A stretch of 64,000 nt of DNA, taken from Clostridia bacterium (lineage in GTDB: Bacteria; Bacillota; Clostridia; Oscillospirales; CAG-272). The notes beneath the pieces were generated by a model. The model saw only the letters and a list, made by a program, of their open reading frames with translations. It did not search any database and was not told the origin of the DNA. Below, in pieces: positions 40,436-49,379 of this stretch. The stretch's first letter is position 1. Each line of letters opens with the position of its first letter. The position numbers and the translations under genes were made by a program. Location: the NCBI GenBank assembly GCA_017622085.1, contig JAGARU010000111.1, forward strand, positions 1 through 64,000, given 5' to 3'.

Positions 40436-41515
40436 ATGAAGAAAAAAGTCGCCGTCGCCATGAGCGGCGGCGTGGACAGCTCGGTGGCCGCCCTCCTTCT
40501 GAAGGAGCAGGGGTACGACGTCAGCGGGGTGACCTTTACCATGTTCGATCCCGACGACCCCACCAAGCCCTATGGGGAGAGCTCCTGCCTTTCCGGCGGT
40601 GCGGTGGACGCGGCGGCCTGCGCCGAGGCTATGGGAATTCCCCACGCGACGGAAAACGCCTCCCGGGATTTTAAATCCTGCGTGATTGATTATTTTGCGG
40701 ACGCCTATCTTTCCGGCCGCACCCCCAATCCCTGCGTGCAGTGCAACCGCACCGTCAAGTTTCCGGAGCTGATTGCCTTTGCTGACCGGGAGGAAATTCC
40801 CCTTGTGGCCACCGGCCACTACGTCCGCTCCCGATACGAGGAGGAGACGGGACGGTACCTGCTTTTGCGGGGCAGGGATTCAAAAAAGGATCAGAGCTAC
40901 GTGCTCTGGTCGCTGACTCAGGATATGCTTGCCCGCCTGATCTTTCCCGTAGGCGATCAGACCAAGGAGACCCTCCGTCGGATGGCGGAGGAGGCCGGCC
41001 TGCCCGTGGCACAAAAGGCGGACAGCCAGGATATCTGCTTCATCCCCGACGGGGATTACGTTTCTTATATTGAGCGGCTTCGCGGCATTCGTGCGAAGGA
41101 GGGAGACTACCTCTCGGAGGACGGCACGGTCATCGGCCGCCATAAGGGCCAGATCCACTATACCGTGGGGCAGAGAAAGGGACTTGGTATGTCCTTTGGA
41201 CGCCATATGTTCGTCCTCTCCAAGGATGCCGCCGCCAATACCGTGACTTTGGGGGAGGAGTCGGCTCTCTTTGCCCACACGGTCTATGCGGAGGAGGTCA
41301 ATCTGATTGCTCCCACCCGCCTGTCCTCCGAGAATCTTACCGCCAAGGTGCGCTACTCCGCAAAGGACGCGCCCGCCCGGGTGACTGTCATGGATGACGG
41401 CACGGCCGTGGTGGAGTTTTCCGAGGCGCAACGAGCCCCCACCCCCGGCCAGTCCGTGGTGTTTTACGATGGAGATGTGGTGGTGGGCGGTGGAATTATA
41501 CGGGCGTCAAAATAG
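40436..41515 (+). CDS. mnmA: tRNA-specific 2-thiouridylase MnmA
   Basis: A 359-residue enzyme that installs sulfur at C2 of U34 in tRNA-Lys, -Glu and -Gln with ATP and a persulfide donor. Present are the PP-loop MSGGVDSSVAA, NPCVQCNRTVKF with a catalytic cysteine, KKDQSYVLW and the second conserved cysteine in DICFIPDGDY. The C-terminal beta-barrel (about 270-359) completes the family length. It lies 18 bp after the phosphatase gene. Confidence 0.95.
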   Translation: MKKKVAVAMSGGVDSSVAALLLKEQGYDVSGVTFTMFDPDDPTKPYGESSCLSGGAVDAAACAEAMGIPHATENASRDFKSCVIDYFADAYLSGRTPNPCVQCNRTVKFPELIAFADREEIPLVATGHYVRSRYEEETGRYLLLRGRDSKKDQSYVLWSLTQDMLARLIFPVGDQTKETLRRMAEEAGLPVAQKADSQDICFIPDGDYVSYIERLRGIRAKEGDYLSEDGTVIGRHKGQIHYTVGQRKGLGMSFGRHMFVLSKDAAANTVTLGEESALFAHTVYAEEVNLIAPTRLSSENLTAKVRYSAKDAPARVTVMDDGTAVVEFSEAQRAPTPGQSVVFYDGDVVVGGGIIRASK

Positions 41516-41564
41516 TAAATATTCACAAAAATCGCCGTTTCGGAGGCTTATTGCACCTTTTTTG

Positions 41565-41593
41565 TTGACTTTTCGCAAATGAGATGCTATAAT
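41565..41593 (+). promoter_or_regulatory. Promoter of the CvpA-like gene
   Basis: TTGACT and TATAAT with a 17-bp spacer, 66 bp before the start codon at 41660. Confidence 0.8.
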
Positions 41594-41659
41594 ACCTCTG
41601 TATAGGTATTGAATTTCCGTGTATGCGATAGATGAATGTTTCTTAAGGAGGACATGGTT

Positions 41660-43216
41660 ATGTTATCAACCGCTTTTATCGTGCTTGAATGTATTATTGT
41701 TTTGTTTGGCGTTTATATGGGTTCTCGCCGCGGCACGGGCTGCTCGCTGATCCGTCTCATTGAGCTGATCGGTATTGCAGTTGGCTCTCTGTTCCTTGGC
41801 CGCTACGTAGCCGATCGGCTTCAGGCTCTTGTTATGCCTCTGATTATGGATATGGCCGGTGAATCCGTGGCTCAGTACGCGGAAGCTACGGCAAATCTTG
41901 AAGCCTTGGTTGGCGGACTTCTCGGCGCCCTTATGGTTCCCGTGTTCTTCGCTTTGTTCTTCGCTGTGTTCAAGCTGATCACCTTGATCGGCTTTGGCAA
42001 GCTGTCCCGCCGCATTGCACACGGCACCTCCTCCAAGGTTAAGCTGGAGAAGGGAAGCAAGTGGGGCGGCGCCTTCGTGGGTCTCGTTTCCGGTATGCTG
42101 GTTGCGGCGATCCTTCTTTCCCCCATCTTCAGCTACATATACATCGCCGGCAACCTGACCGACGAGTCCAAGGAGCTCCTTGCCAGTGCCTTCGATGAGA
42201 GTATTGAGATCGAGCTCAGTGCCACCGGTGACCGCACCGTGCTTCTCAGCGGCAACCGCGTGCTTCTTCTCGGCGTGGAGGATCTCTTCCCCGACGGTGT
42301 TCCCAATCTTCCCATCAACGAGTTTGTCAGCCGTCTGGCTACCAAGGCCACCGGATCGGAGACCGGCTATTCCGCAACGGATGCCATCCCTGAGCTGGTT
42401 AACATGGTAACCGACGTGGTAAACGCTTACAATTCCGCCGTTGAGGGTGGTGCTGATGACTTGAACGCCATCGTTCAGGCCGCCAGCACGGCAATTCCTC
42501 ATCTGGAGGAATCGGAATTCCTGCCCGAGGTAACCAGTACCATTCTTAACGCCGCCGGCGAAGTGCTCAAAAACGGCGGAGAGGTAGCCGGTATTTCTCT
42601 GGATATGGAAAACGAGGCCGCACAGGCGGTGCTGGATTCCTTCTCCGACGTGCTTCTTAACACCTCGACCGAAAACGTTGCCGAGAACATGAAGACCCTG
42701 ATCGGTTCCTCCGAGGAGGGCTCGGCTCCCGGCGTGCTCCAGTCCCTTGTTACCATTGACTTCTCCAAGGGCGCAGAGCTTCTGACCGACCCTGCCAGCG
42801 CCAGCGCCTTGGCGGATATGCTCATGACCTTGGCGGGCAACCCCAGCATGGCTTCCGTTATGGACAGCGCACGTACCGTTGGTCTGGACGCCCTCAAGGC
42901 ATCCGGCATCAATCTCTTCGGTGAGGAGGCAGAGGCCGCATACGTTGAGTTTGCAAACGGTCTGAACCTTGTGATTCAGACTACCGTTGACGAGGCCGGT
43001 GACTTTGCCGGTTCCGTTGACAGTACCACGGAGCTGCTCAAGAACCTTGCCGTTCAGTACGGCGTTGGTGAGATGGGCATTACCGATGCCCAGTACAAAC
43101 TGGTTTCCATTTGTATCGTTCATTACTTCTGCACCGAGGATAACTATGCCGCGTATGAAGCAGGTCAGACGCCCGTAACGGTAAGCGAAGTAAAAGCCCT
43201 TCTCGGCGTAAACTAA
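41660..43216 (+). CDS. Large CvpA-like membrane protein
   Basis: A 518-residue protein. The N-terminal part (about 1-165) has four hydrophobic helices with the CvpA/colicin V production fold (VYMGSRRGTGCSLIRLIELI, then GKLSRR and GGAFVGLVSGMLVAAILLS). About 350 extracytoplasmic residues follow, rich in Ala, Ser and Glu and helical, with no recognised domain. Canonical CvpA is about 160 residues, so the extension is unusual. The ATG at 41660 is chosen because AAGGAGG lies 8 bp upstream. It ends in a terminator. Confidence 0.65.
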   Translation: MLSTAFIVLECIIVLFGVYMGSRRGTGCSLIRLIELIGIAVGSLFLGRYVADRLQALVMPLIMDMAGESVAQYAEATANLEALVGGLLGALMVPVFFALFFAVFKLITLIGFGKLSRRIAHGTSSKVKLEKGSKWGGAFVGLVSGMLVAAILLSPIFSYIYIAGNLTDESKELLASAFDESIEIELSATGDRTVLLSGNRVLLLGVEDLFPDGVPNLPINEFVSRLATKATGSETGYSATDAIPELVNMVTDVVNAYNSAVEGGADDLNAIVQAASTAIPHLEESEFLPEVTSTILNAAGEVLKNGGEVAGISLDMENEAAQAVLDSFSDVLLNTSTENVAENMKTLIGSSEEGSAPGVLQSLVTIDFSKGAELLTDPASASALADMLMTLAGNPSMASVMDSARTVGLDALKASGINLFGEEAEAAYVEFANGLNLVIQTTVDEAGDFAGSVDSTTELLKNLAVQYGVGEMGITDAQYKLVSICIVHYFCTEDNYAAYEAGQTPVTVSEVKALLGVN

Positions 43217-43228
43217 TCAAGCAAAAAC

Positions 43229-43256
43229 AAGAGGCACCTGCAGGGTGCCTCTTTTC
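43229..43256 (+). terminator. Terminator between the CvpA-like gene and ABC operon
   Basis: GAGGCACC (43231-43238) pairs with 43244-43251, extended by AA/TT and followed by TTTTC. Only 16 bp separate it from the next start codon, so the ABC genes need readthrough or a promoter inside the preceding gene. Confidence 0.75.
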
Positions 43257-43272
43257 GATTCAGGAGGTAGTT

Positions 43273-43986
43273 ATGTTAAAAATCAAAAACCTGACCAAAC
43301 GCTATGGAGCTAAGGCGGCGGTGGAGGATCTGACTCTCACCATCCAGCCGGGAGAAATTTATGGATTCATCGGCCATAACGGCGCCGGAAAAACCACCAC
43401 CCTCCGCGCCTGCTGTGGCTTGCTCCGCTTTGATGAGGGAGAGATCCTTGTGAACTCCCACTCCATCAAGGAGGATTCCATGGAGGCCAAGCGGCAGATG
43501 GCCTATATTCCCGATAATCCGGATCTTTACGAGTTCTTGAGCGGAATCCGCTACCTGAACTTCGTTTCCGATATTTACGGCATCGGACAGACGGAGAGGG
43601 AAGAGCGCATCCACCGTTATGCTGAGCAGTTCGGCTTGACGGAAGCGCTTGCCACTCCCATTTCCGCGTATTCACACGGCATGAAGCAGAAGCTTGCCGT
43701 CATCGCCGCGCTGATCCATGAGCCCAAGCTGATTTTGATGGATGAGCCCTTCGTAGGCCTCGACCCCAAGGCCGCCCACACCCTGAAAACTATTATGCGG
43801 GAGCATTGCGACCGGGGCGGAGCGATCTTCTTCTCCACCCACGTGCTGGACGTAGCGGAAAAGCTCTGCGACAAGGTAGCCATCATCAAGGACGGTCACC
43901 TGGTGGTCAGCGGACGCATGGAGGAGGTTCGGGGAGACAGCTCCCTTGAGGACGTGTTCCTTGAACTGGAGGGTGACAATGCTTAA
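43273..43986 (+). CDS. ABC transporter ATP-binding protein
   Basis: A 237-residue ATPase with Walker A GHNGAGKTT (about 34-42), signature variant YSHGMKQKL, Walker B LILMDEPFVGLD and the H-loop STHVLD. It energises the membrane protein encoded next, with which it overlaps by 8 bp. The pair resembles ABC-2 exporters; the substrate is unknown. AGGAGGTAGTT precedes the ATG. Confidence 0.9.
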   Translation: MLKIKNLTKRYGAKAAVEDLTLTIQPGEIYGFIGHNGAGKTTTLRACCGLLRFDEGEILVNSHSIKEDSMEAKRQMAYIPDNPDLYEFLSGIRYLNFVSDIYGIGQTEREERIHRYAEQFGLTEALATPISAYSHGMKQKLAVIAALIHEPKLILMDEPFVGLDPKAAHTLKTIMREHCDRGGAIFFSTHVLDVAEKLCDKVAIIKDGHLVVSGRMEEVRGDSSLEDVFLELEGDNA

Positions 43987-45562
43987 GATTCTGTTGCGCA
44001 ACCAGCTCCGCTCCGTTTTCGCGCGGAAGCCCTCGGAAAAAACGGGAAAGCTACGCCCCATCGCCTCCCGCGTGGCCGTGGTGATCCTTCTTCTGGTTCT
44101 GGCAGCGGTGTTCCTCGGTATGTTCGGCGGCCTCTTTTACGTGCTGGCCGTACCGCTGATGGAGTCCGGCCTCGGCTGGTTCTACTTTGCCCTCGCCGTT
44201 CTTCTGGCGCTGATCGTGTCGCTTTTCTGCACGGTATTTTACGCTCAGCCGCAGATCTACGGGGCAAAGGATAACGACCTGCTCCTTGCCATGCCCATCA
44301 AGCCCTCGGACATTCTGACCAGCCGATTGCTGGTTCTCTATTTTGAAACTCTCGTAACGGCCGCCCTTGTCATGCTCCCCGCCGGCGTGGTGTGGTGCAT
44401 CGATTGCCCCGTTACGGTGCTGGGCACGGTGTTCTTCGTTTTAGGCACTCTTCTCGTTTCTGCTTTTTCCATGGCCATCGCCCTTGTAGTCGGTGCCATT
44501 CTTGCGTGGGTGCGCACTCACTTCAAATGGAAAAATCTCCTTTCCGCCATCGGTTTCGTCGTGTTCTTCGTCCTGTATTTTTGGGGGATCGACCGGATGG
44601 AGGTCTTTATCGACCGGATTCTCACCGATCCCACCGCCTATGCGGAAAGTGTGAAGGGAACCCTTTACCCGGCTTACGCCTTTGGTGCTGCCGTGGCCGA
44701 GCATAACGTGGCACTCTTCGGGATTTACGCCCTGGTTGCCTTGGCCCCTACCGCTCTTGTGGTTTGGGTGCTTAACCGTACCTTTATCCGCCTGGTTACG
44801 ACCAAGCGGGGCGAGAGCCGCATCAAGTACCGCCGTCGCACCATGAAGGCCAGCTCACCCCTCTGGGCCTTTACCAAAAAGGAGCTTCGCCACATGACGT
44901 CCAACGTCACCTACCTGATCAACGCGGCCATCGGCGTGGTCTTTATGCCCGTTTTGTCCGTTATGCTTCTGGTGGCCTGGCCGGAAATGGAGTACGTCCT
45001 TGCCCTGATTCCGGATGCAAATGCCTACGTCTCCGTGTTCCTGCCCGTGATCCCCTGCTTCCTTGCCTCCACCGTCTTTCTCTCGGCGGCAACGGTCTCC
45101 ATTGAGGGTAAGAACCTGTGGATCGCTCAGTGCTCCCCCTGCGCTCCCGGCGATATCCTTATGGCTAAGGCTCTGTCCCATATTTTGCCCACTGCCCCCT
45201 CGGCGCTGATCGCGTCCTTGCTCCTTCTTCCCATAGCGCCGGATGCCTTCGCCGCCGTGTCGCTTGTTGTGATCCCTCAGCTCTTCGTCGCCCTGACCGC
45301 GATGCTGGGCGTAACGCTGAATCTGATGCTACCCAAATTGGATTATGAAAACGACGTGGCCGCCGTCAAGCGGGGAACTCCTACCTTGCTTCTCATGCTG
45401 GCGGGCATGCTTCTGTGCATTGCTCCCATCGTGGCCGTCTTTAAGATCGCCGTCTCGGCCTACGTGATCCTCTCGGTCTATACCGGCCTGCTTCTTGTGC
45501 TGAACTTGGTGCTTTACCGCTATCTCCGCACCGCCGGCGGCCGTCGATTCATGTCGCTTTAA
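43979..45562 (+). CDS. ABC-2 type exporter permease
   Basis: A 527-residue integral membrane protein with about twelve hydrophobic helices and the pattern YGAKDNDLLLAMPIKPSDI, typical of clostridial putative ABC exporter permeases. Start ATG 43979 lies in the last codons of the ATPase gene, so the two are translationally coupled. Likely partner of that ATPase in export of a lipid, peptide or drug. Substrate unknown. Confidence 0.85.
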   Translation: MLKILLRNQLRSVFARKPSEKTGKLRPIASRVAVVILLLVLAAVFLGMFGGLFYVLAVPLMESGLGWFYFALAVLLALIVSLFCTVFYAQPQIYGAKDNDLLLAMPIKPSDILTSRLLVLYFETLVTAALVMLPAGVVWCIDCPVTVLGTVFFVLGTLLVSAFSMAIALVVGAILAWVRTHFKWKNLLSAIGFVVFFVLYFWGIDRMEVFIDRILTDPTAYAESVKGTLYPAYAFGAAVAEHNVALFGIYALVALAPTALVVWVLNRTFIRLVTTKRGESRIKYRRRTMKASSPLWAFTKKELRHMTSNVTYLINAAIGVVFMPVLSVMLLVAWPEMEYVLALIPDANAYVSVFLPVIPCFLASTVFLSAATVSIEGKNLWIAQCSPCAPGDILMAKALSHILPTAPSALIASLLLLPIAPDAFAAVSLVVIPQLFVALTAMLGVTLNLMLPKLDYENDVAAVKRGTPTLLLMLAGMLLCIAPIVAVFKIAVSAYVILSVYTGLLLVLNLVLYRYLRTAGGRRFMSL

Positions 45563-45623
45563 GGCTGTTTTGCGCCTGGGAAAAGAAAATTTGAAAAACC
45601 GATAAAAAAATACGGAAAGATTC

Positions 45624-45652
45624 TTTACTTTCCGTCCGATTCGTGTTATCAT
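45624..45652 (+). promoter_or_regulatory. Promoter of nifJ
   Basis: TTTACT and TATCAT with a 17-bp spacer, leaving a leader of about 75 bp before the ATG at 45734. Confidence 0.65.
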
Positions 45653-45733
45653 ATAAGGGTGGGAGAATGTTTTCCCGCAAACGAATGCTTTTCGCAAAAG
45701 TTTTATATAAAAAAACAGGAGGAATTTATCACC

Positions 45734-48700
45734 ATGGTAGAAAGAAAGAAAATTTCCATGGACGGTAACACTGCGGCGGCGCACGTATCTTATGCGTTTA
45801 CCGAAGTTGCTGCCATCTACCCCATCACACCTTCCAGCCCCATGGCGGAGGTAACGGACTCTTGGTCTGCTTCCAACAAGAATATCTTTGGCGAGCCCGC
45901 GAAGAACATCTTCGGCGAGAACGTAAAGGTTGTTGAGATGCAGTCTGAGGCAGGTGCGGCTGGTGCTGTACACGGCTCTCTCGGTGCCGGTGCATTCACC
46001 ACCACTTACACCGCTTCTCAGGGTCTTCTTCTTATGATCCCCAACATGTACAAGATCGCCGGCGAGCTCCTTCCCAGCGTAATCCACGTTTCTGCTCGTT
46101 GCGTTGCATCTCACGCCCTCAACATCTTCGGCGACCACTCCGACGTATACGCATGCCGTCAGACCGGTTATGCTATGCTCGCTGAGACTAACGCACAGGA
46201 AGTAATGGACCTCGGTGCCGTTGCTCACCTTGCTACCATCAAGGGTCGCGTACCCTTCCTCAGCTTCTTCGACGGCTTCCGTACCTCTCACGAGGTATCC
46301 AAGGTTGCTGCTTGGAACTATGAGGATCTTGCTGAGATGGTTGACTGGGATTCCGTACAGGCCTTCCGTGAAAGAGCCCTCAATCCCGAGCATCCCGTTC
46401 TTCACGGCTCTGCCGAAAACGGTGATATCTTCTTCCAGCACAGAGAAGCTTGCAACACCTACTATGACGCTCTTCCCGCAATCGTTGAGGAGTATATGGA
46501 CAAGGTTAACGCAAAGCTTGGCACGGACTATAAGCTCTTCAACTACTACGGTGCTCCCGATGCAGAGCGCGTAATGATCGCAATGGGCTCCATCTGCGAC
46601 GTAGCTGAGGAAGTTATCGATTACCTCCTTGCTAAGGGCGAGAAGGTTGGTCTTGTTAAGGTTCGCCTCTACAGACCCTTCGTAGCAGAAAAGCTTGCTG
46701 AGGCCATTCCTGCAACCGCTAAGATCGTTTCCGTTCTTGACAGAACCAAGGAGCCCGGCTCCCTTGGCGAACCCCTTTACCTTGACGTTGTTACCGGCTT
46801 GAACGAAGTTGGCAGAAGCGTAAAGGTTATCGGCGGTAGATACGGTCTCGGTTCCAAGGATACCACTCCCGCTTCCATCTTTGCCATCTTCGCAAACATG
46901 GCAGCTGAGGCTCCCAAGAACCACTTCACCATTGGTATCGTAGACGACGTTACCGGCCACTCTCTTGAAGAGACTGCAGCTCCCGACACCGCACCCAAGG
47001 ATATGATCCAGTGCAAGTTCTGGGGTCTCGGCGGCGACGGTACCGTTGGTGCAAACAAGAACTCCATCAAGATCATCGGTGACCACACCGATAAGTATAT
47101 CCAGGCGTACTACCAGTACGACTCCAAGAAGACCAACGGTATCACCATTTCTCACCTTCGCTTCGGTGATTCCCCCATCAAGTCTTCTTACTATATCAAC
47201 AAGGCAGACTTTGTTGCTTGCCATAACAGCGCATATCTGACCAAGTACGATATGATCAGCGACGTTAAGCCCGGCGGTACTTTCCTTCTTGACTGCCCCT
47301 GGTCTGCTGAGGAGCTTGACGCTCACCTTCCTGCATCCGTAAAGAGCTACATCGCCAAGAACAACGTTAAGTTCTACACCATCAACGCAACCAAGCTCGC
47401 TCTTGACCTTGGTAACGGTAAGGTTAAGAACACCGTTCTTCAGTCTGCATTCTTCTCTCTTGCTAAGATCCTTCCCATCGATGAAGCCATCGAGTACATG
47501 AAGAAGGCTGCTTACAAGTCCTACATTAAGAAGGGTCAGGCAATCGTTGACCTCAACTACGCTGCAATCGACGCAGGTAAGGACGCTCTCGTTGAGATCG
47601 CCGTTCCCGCAGAGTGGGCAAACGCAGGCGAGACTCCCGCACAGGCTGCCGCTACCGGTAAGAGAGCTGACCTTGTTGACTTCGTTAACAACGTGGTTGT
47701 TCCCGTTGGCGCAATGAAGGGTGACTCCCTTAAGGTTTCTGCCTTCATGCCTTACGCAGACGGTACCTTCCCCCAGGGCTCTGCCGCTTATGAGAAGAGA
47801 GGCGTTGCCGTATCCGTTCCTCAGTGGAACCCCGAGACCTGTATCCAGTGTAACAACTGTGCATACGTATGTCCTCATGCTTGTCTCCGTCCTTACGCTA
47901 TGACTGAGGAAGAGGCTGCTAAGGCTCCTGAGTGCACCAAGTTCACTAAGGCTCCCGTTGCTAAGACTACCTACAAGTTCACCATGTCCGTATCTCCTAT
48001 GGACTGTATGGGATGTACTCTTTGCGTTAAGGCTTGTCCCGTAACCGCTAACGCGGCTAAGACCGGCAAGGCTCCCGCACTTGAGATGAAGCCCCTTTAC
48101 ACTCAGGCCGCTCAGCAGGCAGTGTTCGACTACGCAGTAGCTAACGTTTCCGAGAAGCCCGAGTTGATCAACAACACCATTAAGGGCAGCCAGTTCAAGC
48201 AGCCCCTCCTTGAGTTCTCCGGTTCTTGCGCAGGCTGTGCTGAGACCTCTTATGCTCGTCTCGTAACTCAGCTCTTCGGTGAGAGAATGTACATCTCCAA
48301 CGCAACCGGTTGTTCCTCCATCTGGGGTGGCTCCGCTCCTGCAACTCCTTACACCGTTAACCGTGAGTCCGGCCGCGGTCCCGCATGGGCTAACTCCCTG
48401 TTCGAGGATAACGCTGAGCACGGTCTCGGTATGTATATCGGTCAGAAGACCATCCGCGAGAAGCTTATCGGTAAGGTTCGCGCAATGGCAGAGTCTGACA
48501 AGGCTTCCGCAGAGTTCAAGGCAGCAGCAGATGCTTACCTTGCAACCCTTGAGGACGGCAAGGCAAACGAGGCAGCTACCAAGGCACTCGTTGTTGAGCT
48601 TGAAAAGGCAGCAGAGGCTGGATGTCCTGTTGCTCCCGCAATCCTTGCTGAGAAGACCTTCCTTTCCAAGAAGGCCGTATGGATCTTCGGTGGTGACGGA

Positions 48701-49333
48701 TGGGCTTACGATATCGGCTTCGGCGGTCTTGACCACGTGCTTGCATCCGGCGAGAACGTAAACATCATGGTATTCGATACCGAGGTTTACTCCAACACCG
48801 GTGGACAGGCATCCAAGGCTTCCCAGATCGGTCAGGTAGCACAGTTCGCAGCAGCAGGTAAGGCAATCGGCAAGAAGAACCTTGCAGAGATCGCAATGTC
48901 CTACGGCTACGTATACGTTGCACAGGTTGCTATGGGCGCGGACATGAACCAGACCCTCAAGGCAATCACCGAGGCAGAGGCTTACAACGGTCCCTCCATC
49001 GTAATCTGCTACGCTCCTTGTGAGATGCACTCCATCAAGGGCGGCATGCAGAACTGCCAGGCAGAAATGAAGAAGGCTGTTGAGGCCGGCTACTGGCATA
49101 TGTTCCGCTTCAACCCTGCACTCAAGGCAGAGGGCAAGAATCCCTTCACCCTTGACTCCAAGGCTCCTACTGCAAACTACCACGACTTCATCACCGGTGA
49201 GGCTCGTTACAGCCGTCTGCAGCAGCAGTTCCCTGAGAGAGCAGAAGCGCTCTTCGAGAAGGCAGAAGTGGTTGCGAAGGCTAAGTACGAAAGACTTACC
49301 AAGCTCGTTGACCTCTACGCTCCCGAGAAGTAA
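45734..49333 (+). CDS. nifJ: Pyruvate:ferredoxin (flavodoxin) oxidoreductase
   Basis: A 1199-residue single-chain PFOR. It oxidises pyruvate and CoA to acetyl-CoA and CO2 and reduces ferredoxin, the central step of anaerobic fermentation. In order: pyruvate-binding domain I (AAHVSYAFTEVAAIYPITPS), domain II, CoA-binding domain III, two 4Fe-4S clusters (CIQCNNCAYVCPH about 703 and CMGCTLCVKACP about 758), and the thiamine-diphosphate domain (GCAGCAETSY, GDGWAYDIGFGG, FDTEVYSNTGGQ). Codon use is strongly biased (AGA for Arg, GCA/GCT for Ala) relative to neighbours, in line with high expression. The ATG has AGGAGGAATT upstream and the gene ends in a strong terminator. Confidence 0.97.
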   Translation: MVERKKISMDGNTAAAHVSYAFTEVAAIYPITPSSPMAEVTDSWSASNKNIFGEPAKNIFGENVKVVEMQSEAGAAGAVHGSLGAGAFTTTYTASQGLLLMIPNMYKIAGELLPSVIHVSARCVASHALNIFGDHSDVYACRQTGYAMLAETNAQEVMDLGAVAHLATIKGRVPFLSFFDGFRTSHEVSKVAAWNYEDLAEMVDWDSVQAFRERALNPEHPVLHGSAENGDIFFQHREACNTYYDALPAIVEEYMDKVNAKLGTDYKLFNYYGAPDAERVMIAMGSICDVAEEVIDYLLAKGEKVGLVKVRLYRPFVAEKLAEAIPATAKIVSVLDRTKEPGSLGEPLYLDVVTGLNEVGRSVKVIGGRYGLGSKDTTPASIFAIFANMAAEAPKNHFTIGIVDDVTGHSLEETAAPDTAPKDMIQCKFWGLGGDGTVGANKNSIKIIGDHTDKYIQAYYQYDSKKTNGITISHLRFGDSPIKSSYYINKADFVACHNSAYLTKYDMISDVKPGGTFLLDCPWSAEELDAHLPASVKSYIAKNNVKFYTINATKLALDLGNGKVKNTVLQSAFFSLAKILPIDEAIEYMKKAAYKSYIKKGQAIVDLNYAAIDAGKDALVEIAVPAEWANAGETPAQAAATGKRADLVDFVNNVVVPVGAMKGDSLKVSAFMPYADGTFPQGSAAYEKRGVAVSVPQWNPETCIQCNNCAYVCPHACLRPYAMTEEEAAKAPECTKFTKAPVAKTTYKFTMSVSPMDCMGCTLCVKACPVTANAAKTGKAPALEMKPLYTQAAQQAVFDYAVANVSEKPELINNTIKGSQFKQPLLEFSGSCAGCAETSYARLVTQLFGERMYISNATGCSSIWGGSAPATPYTVNRESGRGPAWANSLFEDNAEHGLGMYIGQKTIREKLIGKVRAMAESDKASAEFKAAADAYLATLEDGKANEAATKALVVELEKAAEAGCPVAPAILAEKTFLSKKAVWIFGGDGWAYDIGFGGLDHVLASGENVNIMVFDTEVYSNTGGQASKASQIGQVAQFAAAGKAIGKKNLAEIAMSYGYVYVAQVAMGADMNQTLKAITEAEAYNGPSIVICYAPCEMHSIKGGMQNCQAEMKKAVEAGYWHMFRFNPALKAEGKNPFTLDSKAPTANYHDFITGEARYSRLQQQFPERAEALFEKAEVVAKAKYERLTKLVDLYAPEK

Positions 49334-49345
49334 TTTTCAAAACAG

Positions 49346-49379
49346 AAAGACCGACGCATCCGCGTCGGTCTTTTTTTAT
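49346..49379. terminator. Terminator between nifJ and the second extended sigma gene
   Basis: A perfect 10-bp stem AGACCGACGC with an ATCC loop, followed by seven T. A weaker T-rich stretch follows on the minus strand, so it may serve both convergent genes. Confidence 0.9.

Noticed and set aside
41666..43123. 485-codon antisense frame opposite the CvpA-like gene
   Set aside because: The sense frame has promoter, ribosome binding site and membrane helices; the antisense product is rich in Gly, His and Asn without any domain.
45329..49183. A 1284-codon open frame on the minus strand opposite nifJ
   Set aside because: It is the mirror of a long, codon-biased gene; avoided codons leave few stops in the antisense frame. 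The sense protein is a complete PFOR, and the antisense translation has a Leu/Cys/Gly-rich unnatural composition.
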